A DNA stretch of 5,857 nucleotides from CAZPAH01 sp964584495. GTDB lineage: Bacteria > Krumholzibacteriota > Krumholzibacteriia > Krumholzibacteriales > Krumholzibacteriaceae. Made by a program: the position numbers and the translations under genes. The DNA lies in NCBI GenBank assembly GCA_964584495.1, contig CAZPAH010000155.1, forward strand, positions 1 through 5,857, in the 5' to 3' direction. Numbering within the stretch: position 1 is the first letter of the stretch; each line of letters opens with the position of its first letter. Positions 1 to 5,845 of the stretch are shown piece by piece. Below the pieces are notes generated by a model. It had not been told where the DNA came from. It did not search any database and was given only the letters and a program-made list of their open reading frames with translations.

Positions 1-243
1 GCCGGTCTCCCCCTGAAGGGAATTTCCTTCGTATTCACCGGGATCCTCGAGCGGATGGGGAGGCAGGAGGCGATCGGGCTCGTTGAATCGCTCGGGGGCA
101 GGGTCGTCTCTTCGGTCAGCAAGAGGACCACCTATATCGTCGCCGGCAGGGATCCCGGCTCGAAGCGCGAAAAGGCGATCGATCTCGGCGTAAAGATTCT
201 CACCGAAGAGGATTTTCTCAGGCTGGTCAACGGCCCCTCTTGA
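1..243 (+). CDS. ligA: NAD-dependent DNA ligase LigA, C-terminal BRCT domain (5' end outside window)
   Basis: The frame is open from base 1 and ends at TGA 241-243, giving the last 80 residues of a longer protein. The stretch reads as one BRCT domain of bacterial LigA: an opening LKGISFVFTG strand, the ESLGGRVVSSVSKRTTYIV segment with the conserved double glycine and the SxxT/YIVAG core, then GSKREKA, LGVKILTEEDF and a short tail. In the family this domain closes the protein after the adenylation, OB, zinc-finger and HhH domains, and the order and spacing match. LigA seals nicks in DNA in the cytoplasm using NAD+ as the AMP donor; the catalytic lysine lies outside the window. The last 17 bases overlap the 3' end of the minus-strand gene at 227-1111, and no terminator is visible after the stop, so ligA mRNA probably reads into antisense of that gene. 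A different BRCT protein is possible but less likely. Confidence 0.9.
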   Translation, partial: AGLPLKGISFVFTGILERMGRQEAIGLVESLGGRVVSSVSKRTTYIVAGRDPGSKREKAIDLGVKILTEEDFLRLVNGPS

Positions 244-1111
244 GATCTCCCCACGTAGCGTGACGCGTTCCGGACGGGTCGTCGGCCCATCCCCCTATCA
301 TCGACGTCATCCACCAGCAGGCCTTCCCCTTCTGCTCGCAGCTTTCGTATGTCGTGTGACCCGATTCTTCGCCGAAGAATTGGGGGTGCTCCACGGGAAC
401 CTCGATTTCGCCGTGCAGGTACGTCGAGTGCTCCCATTCCTCCGTGGACGGATTGAACCACCAGCAGTCGAGATCGGCGAAGTCGTATAGGACCCTGTCG
501 TGATCCCTGCAGTGCTGCCGTATCTGCTCGTTGCGAAGGTACCTGTTGTACCCCTCCTCGCCCGTATGCTGCGCATTTCCGGTCATGTAGATGAAGGTTA
601 CGTCCCCGAATTCGGACTCGAGCACCATGATTGAGTCGAGGTATTCCTGCACCTGCTCCTGCGTATAGGTCTCGAGCTCCGTGCACCAGCAGAACATCGA
701 AATATTTAGTTCCGGATTGGACGTAAGGACCGCCCGCGTATCGTCCATTCCATAATCGGTCTGCCAGTACTGCCTGGGGGGCACGTAATTCTCGACCGTC
801 TGGCCGTCGAAAACGCAGAACGCCTTGTCATCCTGGGGAAGGGCGTTCTGAAGGATCTCCACATCGTACGTGTAATCGGCGGAACGGATCCTTATAAGGC
901 CGGTCGTGATCTGGGCCCCGTGCGACGTGTGGGCGTAATGCAGCTTGATGCTGTCCTTCACGCCCGTGATGAACTGCGGTGGTATCAGCGAAAGATCGGT
1001 GCATGTATGGTCAATTATCATTCCGTTTTCCCCGGTCCACGAGAAGGCACGTTCGGGGATAAGGGAAACCGATAAAATCACCGATAGAAACAGAAGTGAT
1101 GCCGTTTTCAT
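227..1111 (-). CDS. Secreted SGNH-hydrolase-like protein, cysteine-rich
   Basis: A 294-residue protein with an ATG start at 1111 and GAGGAG 9 nt upstream. Residues 1-24 are a classic signal peptide (MKTA, hydrophobic run, AFS before W25), so the product is exported. I see SGNH-like landmarks: HYAHTSHG at 58-65, where S63 would be the nucleophile; YMTGNAQ at 175-181, resembling the block III Gly-x-Asn region (N179 as oxyanion residue); and a C-terminal SGHTTYESC at 250-258 (H252 as candidate catalytic His), followed by KGKACWWM. There are eight Cys in the mature part (37, 99, 141, 143, 201, 216, 258, 265), an even number that fits disulfides in an oxidising compartment. The start overlaps the stop of the neighbouring SGNH-like gene in an ATGA junction, so the two are probably translated together. 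The 3' end overlaps ligA by 17 bp. The substrate is unknown; a carbohydrate or lipid ester is the family expectation. The family call is from motifs by eye, so moderate. Confidence 0.72.
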   Translation of the reverse strand: MKTASLLFLSVILSVSLIPERAFSWTGENGMIIDHTCTDLSLIPPQFITGVKDSIKLHYAHTSHGAQITTGLIRIRSADYTYDVEILQNALPQDDKAFCVFDGQTVENYVPPRQYWQTDYGMDDTRAVLTSNPELNISMFCWCTELETYTQEQVQEYLDSIMVLESEFGDVTFIYMTGNAQHTGEEGYNRYLRNEQIRQHCRDHDRVLYDFADLDCWWFNPSTEEWEHSTYLHGEIEVPVEHPQFFGEESGHTTYESCEQKGKACWWMTSMIGGWADDPSGTRHATWGDLKRGR

Positions 1112-1908
1112 TTTGTGTTGCTCCTCTTTTCGGCTATCTCGGCGACCTTCCCGCAGAAAAGCGGGACCGCCGCTTTGGCAAAGCGCTTGCCCGGATGGGA
1201 ATCGTTTTTCCCCCTGGCGTTCTCCTCCGCCAGGAATATCCCGCCTTCAGTTTCGAGCCCGAAAAAATCCCAAACGTGAATGTTGTCATCCGGCTCGTCC
1301 CAATCGCGCACGACCCATTCGAAGAATTCCCTAGCCCTTCCAGCGCTCTCCCCGTCGGTGGAACTCTCCACGAGGGCCGCTCCGGTCCAGACTAAGAAGT
1401 CCGTATCTGGAAACTCGTGCATCTTCGCCTTGAGCGCTTCGTACTGCAGCTTATAGTTCTCCGTCCTCTTCTCGGGCGAGGCTATATCGGCCATGCCCGT
1501 GTCTTCCTTGATCGCGCTGACGGGGAAGCAATGCTTAAATATAATTATATCATATTTCGCCGTTAAAATCTCCAACGTGGGCTCTTTTTCATACATTTCC
1601 GGTCCGGCGTGGTTGACCCAGATATTCCAGTAATCGTAAGGGTAATTGTTCCATCCGTAGGGAGATCCCTTCGGAAATTCCTGCTCCGCTATTTCAAGGT
1701 TCGTCCCGTTGCGCTTGTTGTACTTCTTGAACCACTTCATGACACCGGCGTCCCAAATAACCTTTCCGGTACTGTGATGAAGAAATACGATGTTCATCTT
1801 TTCCTCCGTGGACCCGCAACCGCCGGTCCCGTTCGAACAACCATGGCCCGCCAGCACGGCGGCGCAGATCGCAGCCACAACAACCGATTTAAGCCGTGTT
1901 CCATTCAT
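1108..1908 (-). CDS. Exported SGNH/GDSL-hydrolase-like protein, possible lipoprotein
   Basis: A 266-residue protein. The frame stays open far upstream into the MATE gene, but the ATG at 1908 is chosen because GGAGGA lies 5 nt before it and because it starts an export signal: basic MNGTRLK, a hydrophobic stretch to about residue 20, then AGHGC. C24 could be a lipidated Cys, though the lipobox is imperfect (Gly at -3, His at -2). The mature part begins with a Gly/Ser/Cys linker and then shows IVFLHHSTG (40-48, S46 as candidate nucleophile), an aromatic-rich stretch (84-97), DIIIFKHCFPVSAI (120-133), VWTGAAL (173-179) and NDSHPGKRF (235-243) with H238 as candidate catalytic His. These resemble SGNH-hydrolase blocks in order, although the block III Asn seems to be Ala. 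It follows the MATE gene by 71 nt and shares an ATGA overlap with the next SGNH-like gene. An esterase acting on an acylated envelope component is plausible but not shown. Confidence 0.72.
   Translation of the reverse strand: MNGTRLKSVVVAAICAAVLAGHGCSNGTGGCGSTEEKMNIVFLHHSTGKVIWDAGVMKWFKKYNKRNGTNLEIAEQEFPKGSPYGWNNYPYDYWNIWVNHAGPEMYEKEPTLEILTAKYDIIIFKHCFPVSAIKEDTGMADIASPEKRTENYKLQYEALKAKMHEFPDTDFLVWTGAALVESSTDGESAGRAREFFEWVVRDWDEPDDNIHVWDFFGLETEGGIFLAEENARGKNDSHPGKRFAKAAVPLFCGKVAEIAEKRSNTK
1121..1126 (-). promoter_or_regulatory. Ribosome binding site of the second SGNH-like gene
   Basis: GAGGAG on the minus strand, 9 nt before ATG 1111, inside the last codons of the preceding gene. Together with the ATGA overlap it allows both fresh initiation and re-initiation by terminating ribosomes. 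Confidence 0.75.
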
Positions 1909-1913
1909 TTCGG

Positions 1914-1919
1914 TCCTCC
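1914..1919 (-). promoter_or_regulatory. Ribosome binding site of the first SGNH-like gene
   Basis: GGAGGA on the minus strand, 5 nt before ATG 1908. It fixes the start inside a frame that otherwise remains open into the MATE gene. Confidence 0.8.
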
Positions 1920-1979
1920 AGATAAAAGTATCGGTCCCGGGCATCGTTCTCAAGCTGAATCGCCGTTCTCCCGTCCCGA

Positions 1980-3350
1980 TCAATGCCTTGCGTACCGTTC
2001 CAGTGCGGGGCCGGTATACCGTAAAAGCACGATCCAGGCCAGCAGCCCCGAGATTATGTAAGACAGCGTTATGCCCCCGTATATCCCAGGCAGCCCGAAA
2101 AGCGATCTCCCCAGAAAGGCGAGAGGTATGCAGAACGCGAAGACCTGTAGGATCGAGATCGCCGCCGCCTGAACCGGCTTGTGAATGACGTTCAGCGAAG
2201 AGGTGACTACTACTATGATCCCCTGCATGCAGTAGCCGAGCGGAACGATCCGCATGTAGAGCACCGTTTTCGATATGACCTCGGGATCGTTCGTAAAGAT
2301 CGACGCGATCGCCCGAGCCGGGATGGCGAGAAGGGCGAACATCCCCAGGCCCCACGCAACGGCGAACCTGTTCGAGATCTTTATGCCCTTCCTTATCCTG
2401 TCCGTCTTTCCCGCTCCCAGATTCTGGCCGACAAAGGGGCTGATGACGGAAGAGAGGGCGAAGACGACCGCCATCGCGAAAAACTCGATCTTCGTGCCTA
2501 CGCTGAACGCCGCGACCGATTTGCTTCCGAACACGGCCACTATGCCGGTCAATATGCCTATTCCCACGGGGACGATCACCTTGGTTGCGGCGGCCGGTAT
2601 CCCGACATAAAGTATGCTCTTCCAAGAATTCAGAATAACCTGCAGGGCGGGTCTCGATCTGGTCAGCATCCTCCGCCTGAAACAGACGATATAGAACGAC
2701 AACAAGGCGGTGGAAGCCCTCGCTATGACGGTGGCCAGCGCCGCGCCGGGGACACCTAGCCGGGGAAACGGCCCCACGCCGAAAATCAAAAGCGGATCGA
2801 GCGCCACGTTGATCGCTACCGAGACGAGCATTATCATGGCGGGGGTTTTCGTATCCCCTTCCGCGCGGATCGCGTTGTTGCTCACCATCGGGAAGACAAC
2901 GAAGAGGAGTCCCCAGTACCAGACGGCCATATACTGCTTCACGAGCGGGAGAATGCTCCTGGTGGCGCCGAGCGCCGCGAACAGATCGTCGATCGTGAGC
3001 TGGCCCAGGGTCACCAGAAAAACCGCTATCCCCGCCGCGAGGATCAGGCTGTCCGTCGTCAGCCTCCGCACCCTCGCCCTGTCTCCCGTTCCTACGGCCC
3101 GGGATATGACAGCGGAAGCCCCGATACCAAGACCTATCGCAACCCTGTTGAGGACGAGGACGACCGGCAGCGTGAATCCCAACGCCGCCAGCTGCTCGGT
3201 CCCAAGCCTGCCGACGAAATACGTGTCGGTCAGGTTGAAGGCGACCATGCCGAGTATCCCCGCCGTCATGGGCACGGTCAACCTGAAGAGAATCCTTCCG
3301 ATCGGCCCCTCCACGAGAAGGGCTCCGTTGCGCGTCACATCCTCTTTCAA
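1980..3350 (-). CDS. MATE-family efflux transporter
   Basis: An integral membrane protein with about 12 hydrophobic segments in two similar halves, typical of multidrug and toxic compound extrusion (MATE) proteins of the NorM/DinF type, which export organic cations or metabolites using a Na+ or H+ gradient. The N-terminal half has EGPIGRILFRLTVPM leading into TM1 with NLTDTYFVGRLG, whose Asp (residue 42 from this start) matches the conserved acidic TM1 residue, then GIGASAVISRAVG and AIRAEGDTKTP. The second half has GTKIEFFAMA, SPFVGQNLGAGK and a closing VLLRYTGP. I chose TTG 3350 (456 aa) because AAAGGA lies 5 nt upstream and the product then begins just before the family's TR-x(6)-EGPI region. 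A GTG at 3410 would add 20 residues with only a poorly placed AGG. The gene is 33-93 nt after pdxJ, depending on the start, and is probably in the same operon. The substrate cannot be read from the sequence. Confidence 0.92.
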   Translation of the reverse strand: MKEDVTRNGALLVEGPIGRILFRLTVPMTAGILGMVAFNLTDTYFVGRLGTEQLAALGFTLPVVLVLNRVAIGLGIGASAVISRAVGTGDRARVRRLTTDSLILAAGIAVFLVTLGQLTIDDLFAALGATRSILPLVKQYMAVWYWGLLFVVFPMVSNNAIRAEGDTKTPAMIMLVSVAINVALDPLLIFGVGPFPRLGVPGAALATVIARASTALLSFYIVCFRRRMLTRSRPALQVILNSWKSILYVGIPAAATKVIVPVGIGILTGIVAVFGSKSVAAFSVGTKIEFFAMAVVFALSSVISPFVGQNLGAGKTDRIRKGIKISNRFAVAWGLGMFALLAIPARAIASIFTNDPEVISKTVLYMRIVPLGYCMQGIIVVVTSSLNVIHKPVQAAAISILQVFAFCIPLAFLGRSLFGLPGIYGGITLSYIISGLLAWIVLLRYTGPALERYARH

Positions 3351-3355
3351 GAAAT

Positions 3356-3361
3356 TCCTTT
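3356..3361 (-). promoter_or_regulatory. Ribosome binding site deciding the MATE gene start
   Basis: AAAGGA on the minus strand, 5 nt before TTG 3350. The upstream GTG 3410 has only AGG at a 2-nt spacing. This is the main reason to prefer the shorter product. Confidence 0.5.
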
Positions 3362-3443
3362 CTTCTTTATTGACAAGGCCGGACTCAACCGTTTCGGCGA
3401 TCCGGCCCACATCCTGCTTTCGTTTTGCGCCAGGCCCGGGAGA

Positions 3444-4163
3444 TCATCTCCTCATAAGCTCCACCATCTCCCTTACGGCTCTTTCCAGGCCCGTGAAAAC
3501 GGCCCTCGCGACGATGCTGTGCCCTATGTTCAGCTCCTCTATCTCCTGTATCATCACGACCGGGTGAACGTTATGGTAGGTCAGCCCGTGCCCCGCGTGC
3601 ACGTGGAGCCCGTACTTCGCGGCCGACGAGGCTGCATCCCTCAAGGCCCGGAGGGGTTTCTCGATCCCCTGCCGCGGGGCGTTCGCATATTCCCCCGTGT
3701 GGATCTCGACCGCATCGAAACCGATCTTCGCCGCTTCCTTGATCTGCGACTGATCGGGATCGATGAAAGCGGCGGTTCTGATCCCGCCCTCTTTCATCGC
3801 CTTCACCACGGAGGCGAACTTCTCCCCCTCCCTGAAAAGGTTCAGTCCGCCCTCGGTCGTGATCTCCTCGCGCCTCTCGGGAACGAGCGTGACGGAATCG
3901 GGGTGCAGCGCCAGCGCGATCTCCTGCATCTCGGCGGTCGCGGCCATCTCGAGATTCACAAGGGACTGCGCCATCTCGCTGATAAGCCTCGCATCCCTGT
4001 TCTGGAAATGGCGCCTGTCCTCCCTGAGGTGAAACGTTATCTGGTCGGCACCTCCCATCTCCACAATCATCGCGGCAGTTACCGGATCCGGTTCGGTAGT
4101 TTTCCTGACCTCGCGAAGAGTCGCCACGTGGTCGATGTTCACACCGAGCCTCATTCTATTCAA
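3444..4163 (-). CDS. pdxJ: Pyridoxine 5'-phosphate synthase PdxJ
   Basis: PdxJ condenses 1-deoxy-D-xylulose 5-phosphate with 3-amino-2-oxopropyl phosphate to pyridoxine 5'-phosphate, the ring-closing step of the DXP-dependent vitamin B6 pathway, in the cytoplasm. The 239-residue length is normal for the family and it appears intact. Recognisable residues line up with the E. coli enzyme: LGVNIDHVATLR (N9, D11, H12), R20, FHLREDRRH (H45, R47, H52), E72 in SLVNLE, ERREEITTEGGLN (T102), EIHTGEYA, HAGHGLTY (H192 for E. coli H193) and IGHSIV. The start is taken as TTG 4163 because GGGAGG sits 6 nt upstream and the frame overlaps the stop of the preceding deacetylase gene by 8 bp, as in translational coupling. 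ATG 4154 (MRLGVNIDH) is the alternative but lies too far from that ribosome site. No acpS follows it, unlike in E. coli and relatives. Confidence 0.97.
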   Translation of the reverse strand: MNRMRLGVNIDHVATLREVRKTTEPDPVTAAMIVEMGGADQITFHLREDRRHFQNRDARLISEMAQSLVNLEMAATAEMQEIALALHPDSVTLVPERREEITTEGGLNLFREGEKFASVVKAMKEGGIRTAAFIDPDQSQIKEAAKIGFDAVEIHTGEYANAPRQGIEKPLRALRDAASSAAKYGLHVHAGHGLTYHNVHPVVMIQEIEELNIGHSIVARAVFTGLERAVREMVELMRR

Positions 4164-5361
4164 GACCGCCCTCCCTGTTTAACGCCAGATTCTTTCCCTC
4201 GAGCATCCCCGATATGCTCACGAATTCGACTCCCCTCGCGCGCGCCTCGTCCACGAGCCAGCGCAGGTCCTCAAGGCTCTTTTTCCTCGCGTGCATTATG
4301 CCGATCACGCTTCCCTTCCGAATCGCGATCGAGATGAGCTTCCTCATATTCTCGCGCGTTTCCTCTCCCCTGTTATCCAGAAAAAGATCGTTTCCCAGGC
4401 TTCTCACCCCCGCCGATGCCGCCGCCTCGGCAACAACCGAGCGGGAGGATGTCATGCTGTCGACAAAAAAGATCTTTCTTTTCCTGCAGACCTTCAGCAC
4501 CGCGTCCATCACCCTTCTGTCCGCCGTCGCCCTGGACCCCATATGGTTGTTCATCCCCGTTACGCCCGGAGTCGATTCGAGCGCCTTCTCGACGATCCCC
4601 TCTATCTCGCTCTCGCTCATCGTCACCCTGACCAGAGGTATCTCGCCGACATCCTCGGCGCCTTTCTCCGGCTCCATCGGCAAATGGCAGATCACCTCCT
4701 TTCCCGCCTCGCGGGCCTTCATGCATATGCTTCTAGAATGCTTCAACCCCGGAATGACCGAGACGGTAACGGGCACCGGGATCTCCAGAAACTCCCGAAC
4801 GAGCCGGTTGTCGAAGAAACCGAAATCGTCGACGATGATCGCAATCATCGGCCCATCCCTCCGTCTTTCCGCCGGTTTATTGTCATCTCGCCCCGTTATT
4901 ATATAGCACCTATGGGTAATCTTTCTCCTTGTCCCTATCTCCATCTCTATTTCGCGACCGCCCCGCTTCTCCCTGCAGGAACGCACCTTCGCTCCTATAT
5001 CCGTAACCGCCCCGTCGATCTCCGCGTTGATCCTTTCCAGCGGGACCCTCGCGGGCGCCACCGCTCTTATCACCGTTATCCCTTCCGGCGCTCTCCCTCC
5101 ACCCTCCCGCGCGGCCTCTATCTCTTTCCTCGCGACCCCCGCCCCTGCGAGCGCTTCTATTATCACAGCATCCAGCTCTCCGCGGACCTGAGGATACCTT
5201 CCGTCGAACCCCAGATCGAGAAGAAAAACCTTCCCGCGCGGCGTCTCCATGTACCTGACGAGCGCCACCGCGCAGACTATCGCGACCGCCAGAAGAAGGG
5301 CGAGAAGTCGGAGCCTTCCCGTTCTCTCCCTCTTTTTAGCTTTTTTTCCAGTTCGTGCCAT
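4156..5361 (-). CDS. Divergent polysaccharide deacetylase family protein (YibQ/DUF610-like), membrane-anchored
   Basis: A 401-residue protein. A very basic N-terminus (residues 1-18) and a single hydrophobic segment (about 19-35) make a membrane anchor, with the rest outside the cytoplasmic membrane. Residues 40-170 form a poorly conserved alpha/beta-looking region with no family I recognise. Residues 172-390 match the divergent polysaccharide deacetylase family (Pfam Polysacc_deac_2): IAIIVDDFGF (173-182), VTVSVIPGLKHS (198-209), EVICHLPMEP (222-231), MNNHMGSRAT (270-279), FFVDSMTS (298-305), NDLFLDN (324-330) and GIMHARKKS (354-362). D178/D179, H226, H273 and H357 are candidate metal or catalytic residues. 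The family's substrate is not settled; envelope glycans are the usual assumption. It is the first gene after the promoter at 5476-5447 and overlaps pdxJ by 8 bp. The ribosome site is weak (AAGG about 13 nt before ATG 5361), and no better in-frame start is visible. Confidence 0.9.
   Translation of the reverse strand: MARTGKKAKKRERTGRLRLLALLLAVAIVCAVALVRYMETPRGKVFLLDLGFDGRYPQVRGELDAVIIEALAGAGVARKEIEAAREGGGRAPEGITVIRAVAPARVPLERINAEIDGAVTDIGAKVRSCREKRGGREIEMEIGTRRKITHRCYIITGRDDNKPAERRRDGPMIAIIVDDFGFFDNRLVREFLEIPVPVTVSVIPGLKHSRSICMKAREAGKEVICHLPMEPEKGAEDVGEIPLVRVTMSESEIEGIVEKALESTPGVTGMNNHMGSRATADRRVMDAVLKVCRKRKIFFVDSMTSSRSVVAEAAASAGVRSLGNDLFLDNRGEETRENMRKLISIAIRKGSVIGIMHARKKSLEDLRWLVDEARARGVEFVSISGMLEGKNLALNREGGLE
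4170..4175 (-). promoter_or_regulatory. Ribosome binding site deciding the pdxJ start
   Basis: GGGAGG on the minus strand, 6 nt before TTG 4163 and 15 nt before ATG 4154. The spacing favours the TTG. It lies inside the last codons of the deacetylase gene, as expected for coupled translation. Confidence 0.65.
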
Positions 5362-5413
5362 CGGTTCGACCGGCCTTATATTCCTTGGGTGGATTATTCC
5401 CCCTACCGCGAAT

Positions 5414-5435
5414 GCGCCTCTAGGCGCCCCGGGGC
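5414..5435 (-). repeat. Two adjoining GC-rich palindromes in the operon leader
   Basis: GCGCCT-CT-AGGCGC (5414-5427) is an inverted repeat and GCCCCGGGGC (5426-5435) is a perfect palindrome; they overlap by two bases. They lie roughly 5 to 26 nt after the inferred transcription start, so they could be an operator for a dimeric repressor or fold as a leader hairpin. There is no T-run after them, so they are not an intrinsic terminator. GC-rich DNA throws up such repeats by chance, so function is uncertain. Confidence 0.35.
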
Positions 5436-5446
5436 GGGGCTGCTGT

Positions 5447-5476
5447 ACTATAGTTACTACCCGAGGGGCGTGTCAA
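5447..5476 (-). promoter_or_regulatory. Sigma70-type promoter for the deacetylase-pdxJ-MATE-SGNH gene run
   Basis: On the minus strand TTGACA (5476-5471, a perfect -35 consensus) is followed after 18 bp by TATAGT (5452-5447, five of six -10 consensus bases). Transcription would start near 5440, leaving a leader of about 80 nt before ATG 5361. It sits directly after the terminator of the upstream gene, where an operon promoter is expected. The spacer is one base longer than ideal. The match is by eye. Confidence 0.72.
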
Positions 5477-5487
5477 GGCCGGGCGGG

Positions 5488-5515
5488 AAAAAGCCCCGCT
5501 CACAGGCGGGGCTTT
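5488..5515 (-). terminator. Rho-independent terminator of the small upstream gene
   Basis: A perfect 10-bp stem, AAAGCCCCGC (5490-5499) with GCGGGGCTTT (5506-5515), closes a 6-nt loop. On the minus strand the stem is followed by a run of five T (5492-5488), partly within the stem. It lies 34 nt after the stop of the gene at 5549-5845 and just before the next promoter. The plus strand has only three T, so it acts mainly on minus-strand transcripts. Confidence 0.88.
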
Positions 5516-5548
5516 CGTTGATGGTTGAAAGAATGCGGAAAGTTCGAA

Positions 5549-5845
5549 TCATCCTCCCGGCTTTTTCGTATCCTTCGCGAAGAAGAGCTGAAACTTGTTC
5601 GGATCGGCCGGATTGGGCCTGATGACAAGGTATATATTATCGTAGCCGTGAAGTATGTCATCCTCGGGCAGGTGCTGGGCGTAAATCTCGTAGAGTCTCA
5701 AGGTCTCCCAGCAGTTTTCGCACGGTTCCTCGCCTACCTCGCTTATAAAGACCAGCGCGACGGGATCAACCGCGCCGGCCTGGCCACCGCCGCCGCCACC
5801 AAGCGGAAAGCCATGAAAGCCCGGACACGGGCCCTGGCAAAGCAA
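5549..5845 (-). CDS. Small hypothetical protein, 5' end uncertain
   Basis: I do not recognise this family. The frame ends at TGA 5549-5551, 34 nt before a terminator on the same strand, which supports a real minus-strand gene. The distal two thirds look properly coding: VALVFISEVGEEPCENCWE, a CxxC pair (residues 43 and 46) followed by Trp, then an acidic/aromatic segment around LYEIYAQHLPEDD, IYLVIRP and KFQLFFAKD. The proximal part is Gly/Pro-rich, including six Gly in a row at about residues 17-22. The beginning is doubtful: an in-frame TAA lies at 5854-5852, the only early start is TTG 5845, and the bases before it show no Shine-Dalgarno match. Either the start is non-standard, the gene is broken by a frameshift near here, or translation starts downstream (for example TTG near residue 49). 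The coordinates give the largest possible extent. Confidence 0.45.
   Translation of the reverse strand: MLCQGPCPGFHGFPLGGGGGGQAGAVDPVALVFISEVGEEPCENCWETLRLYEIYAQHLPEDDILHGYDNIYLVIRPNPADPNKFQLFFAKDTKKPGG

Noticed and set aside
1525..1575. Short AT-rich patch that looks like a possible internal promoter or inserted DNA
   Set aside because: It lies inside the first SGNH-like gene and encodes the conserved-looking DIIIFKHCF strand; Lys, Ile and Tyr codons explain the composition.
1911..2625. Upstream extension of the first SGNH-like frame, open on the minus strand to 2625
   Set aside because: It runs opposite in frame to the clearly coding MATE gene on the same strand, its translation is Arg/His/Gly-rich and not protein-like, and ATG 1908 has a strong ribosome site and signal peptide.
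2710..3567. 285-codon plus-strand open frame
   Set aside because: Antisense to the MATE and pdxJ genes, with low-complexity Ser/Thr/Pro/Ala translation typical of a GC-rich complement.
3519..4337. 272-codon plus-strand open frame
   Set aside because: Antisense shadow of pdxJ, whose catalytic residues are intact on the other strand.
4291..5622. 443-codon plus-strand open frame
   Set aside because: It is a shadow of the deacetylase gene: basic, His/Pro/Arg-rich translation, no domain, and it crosses the promoter and terminator.
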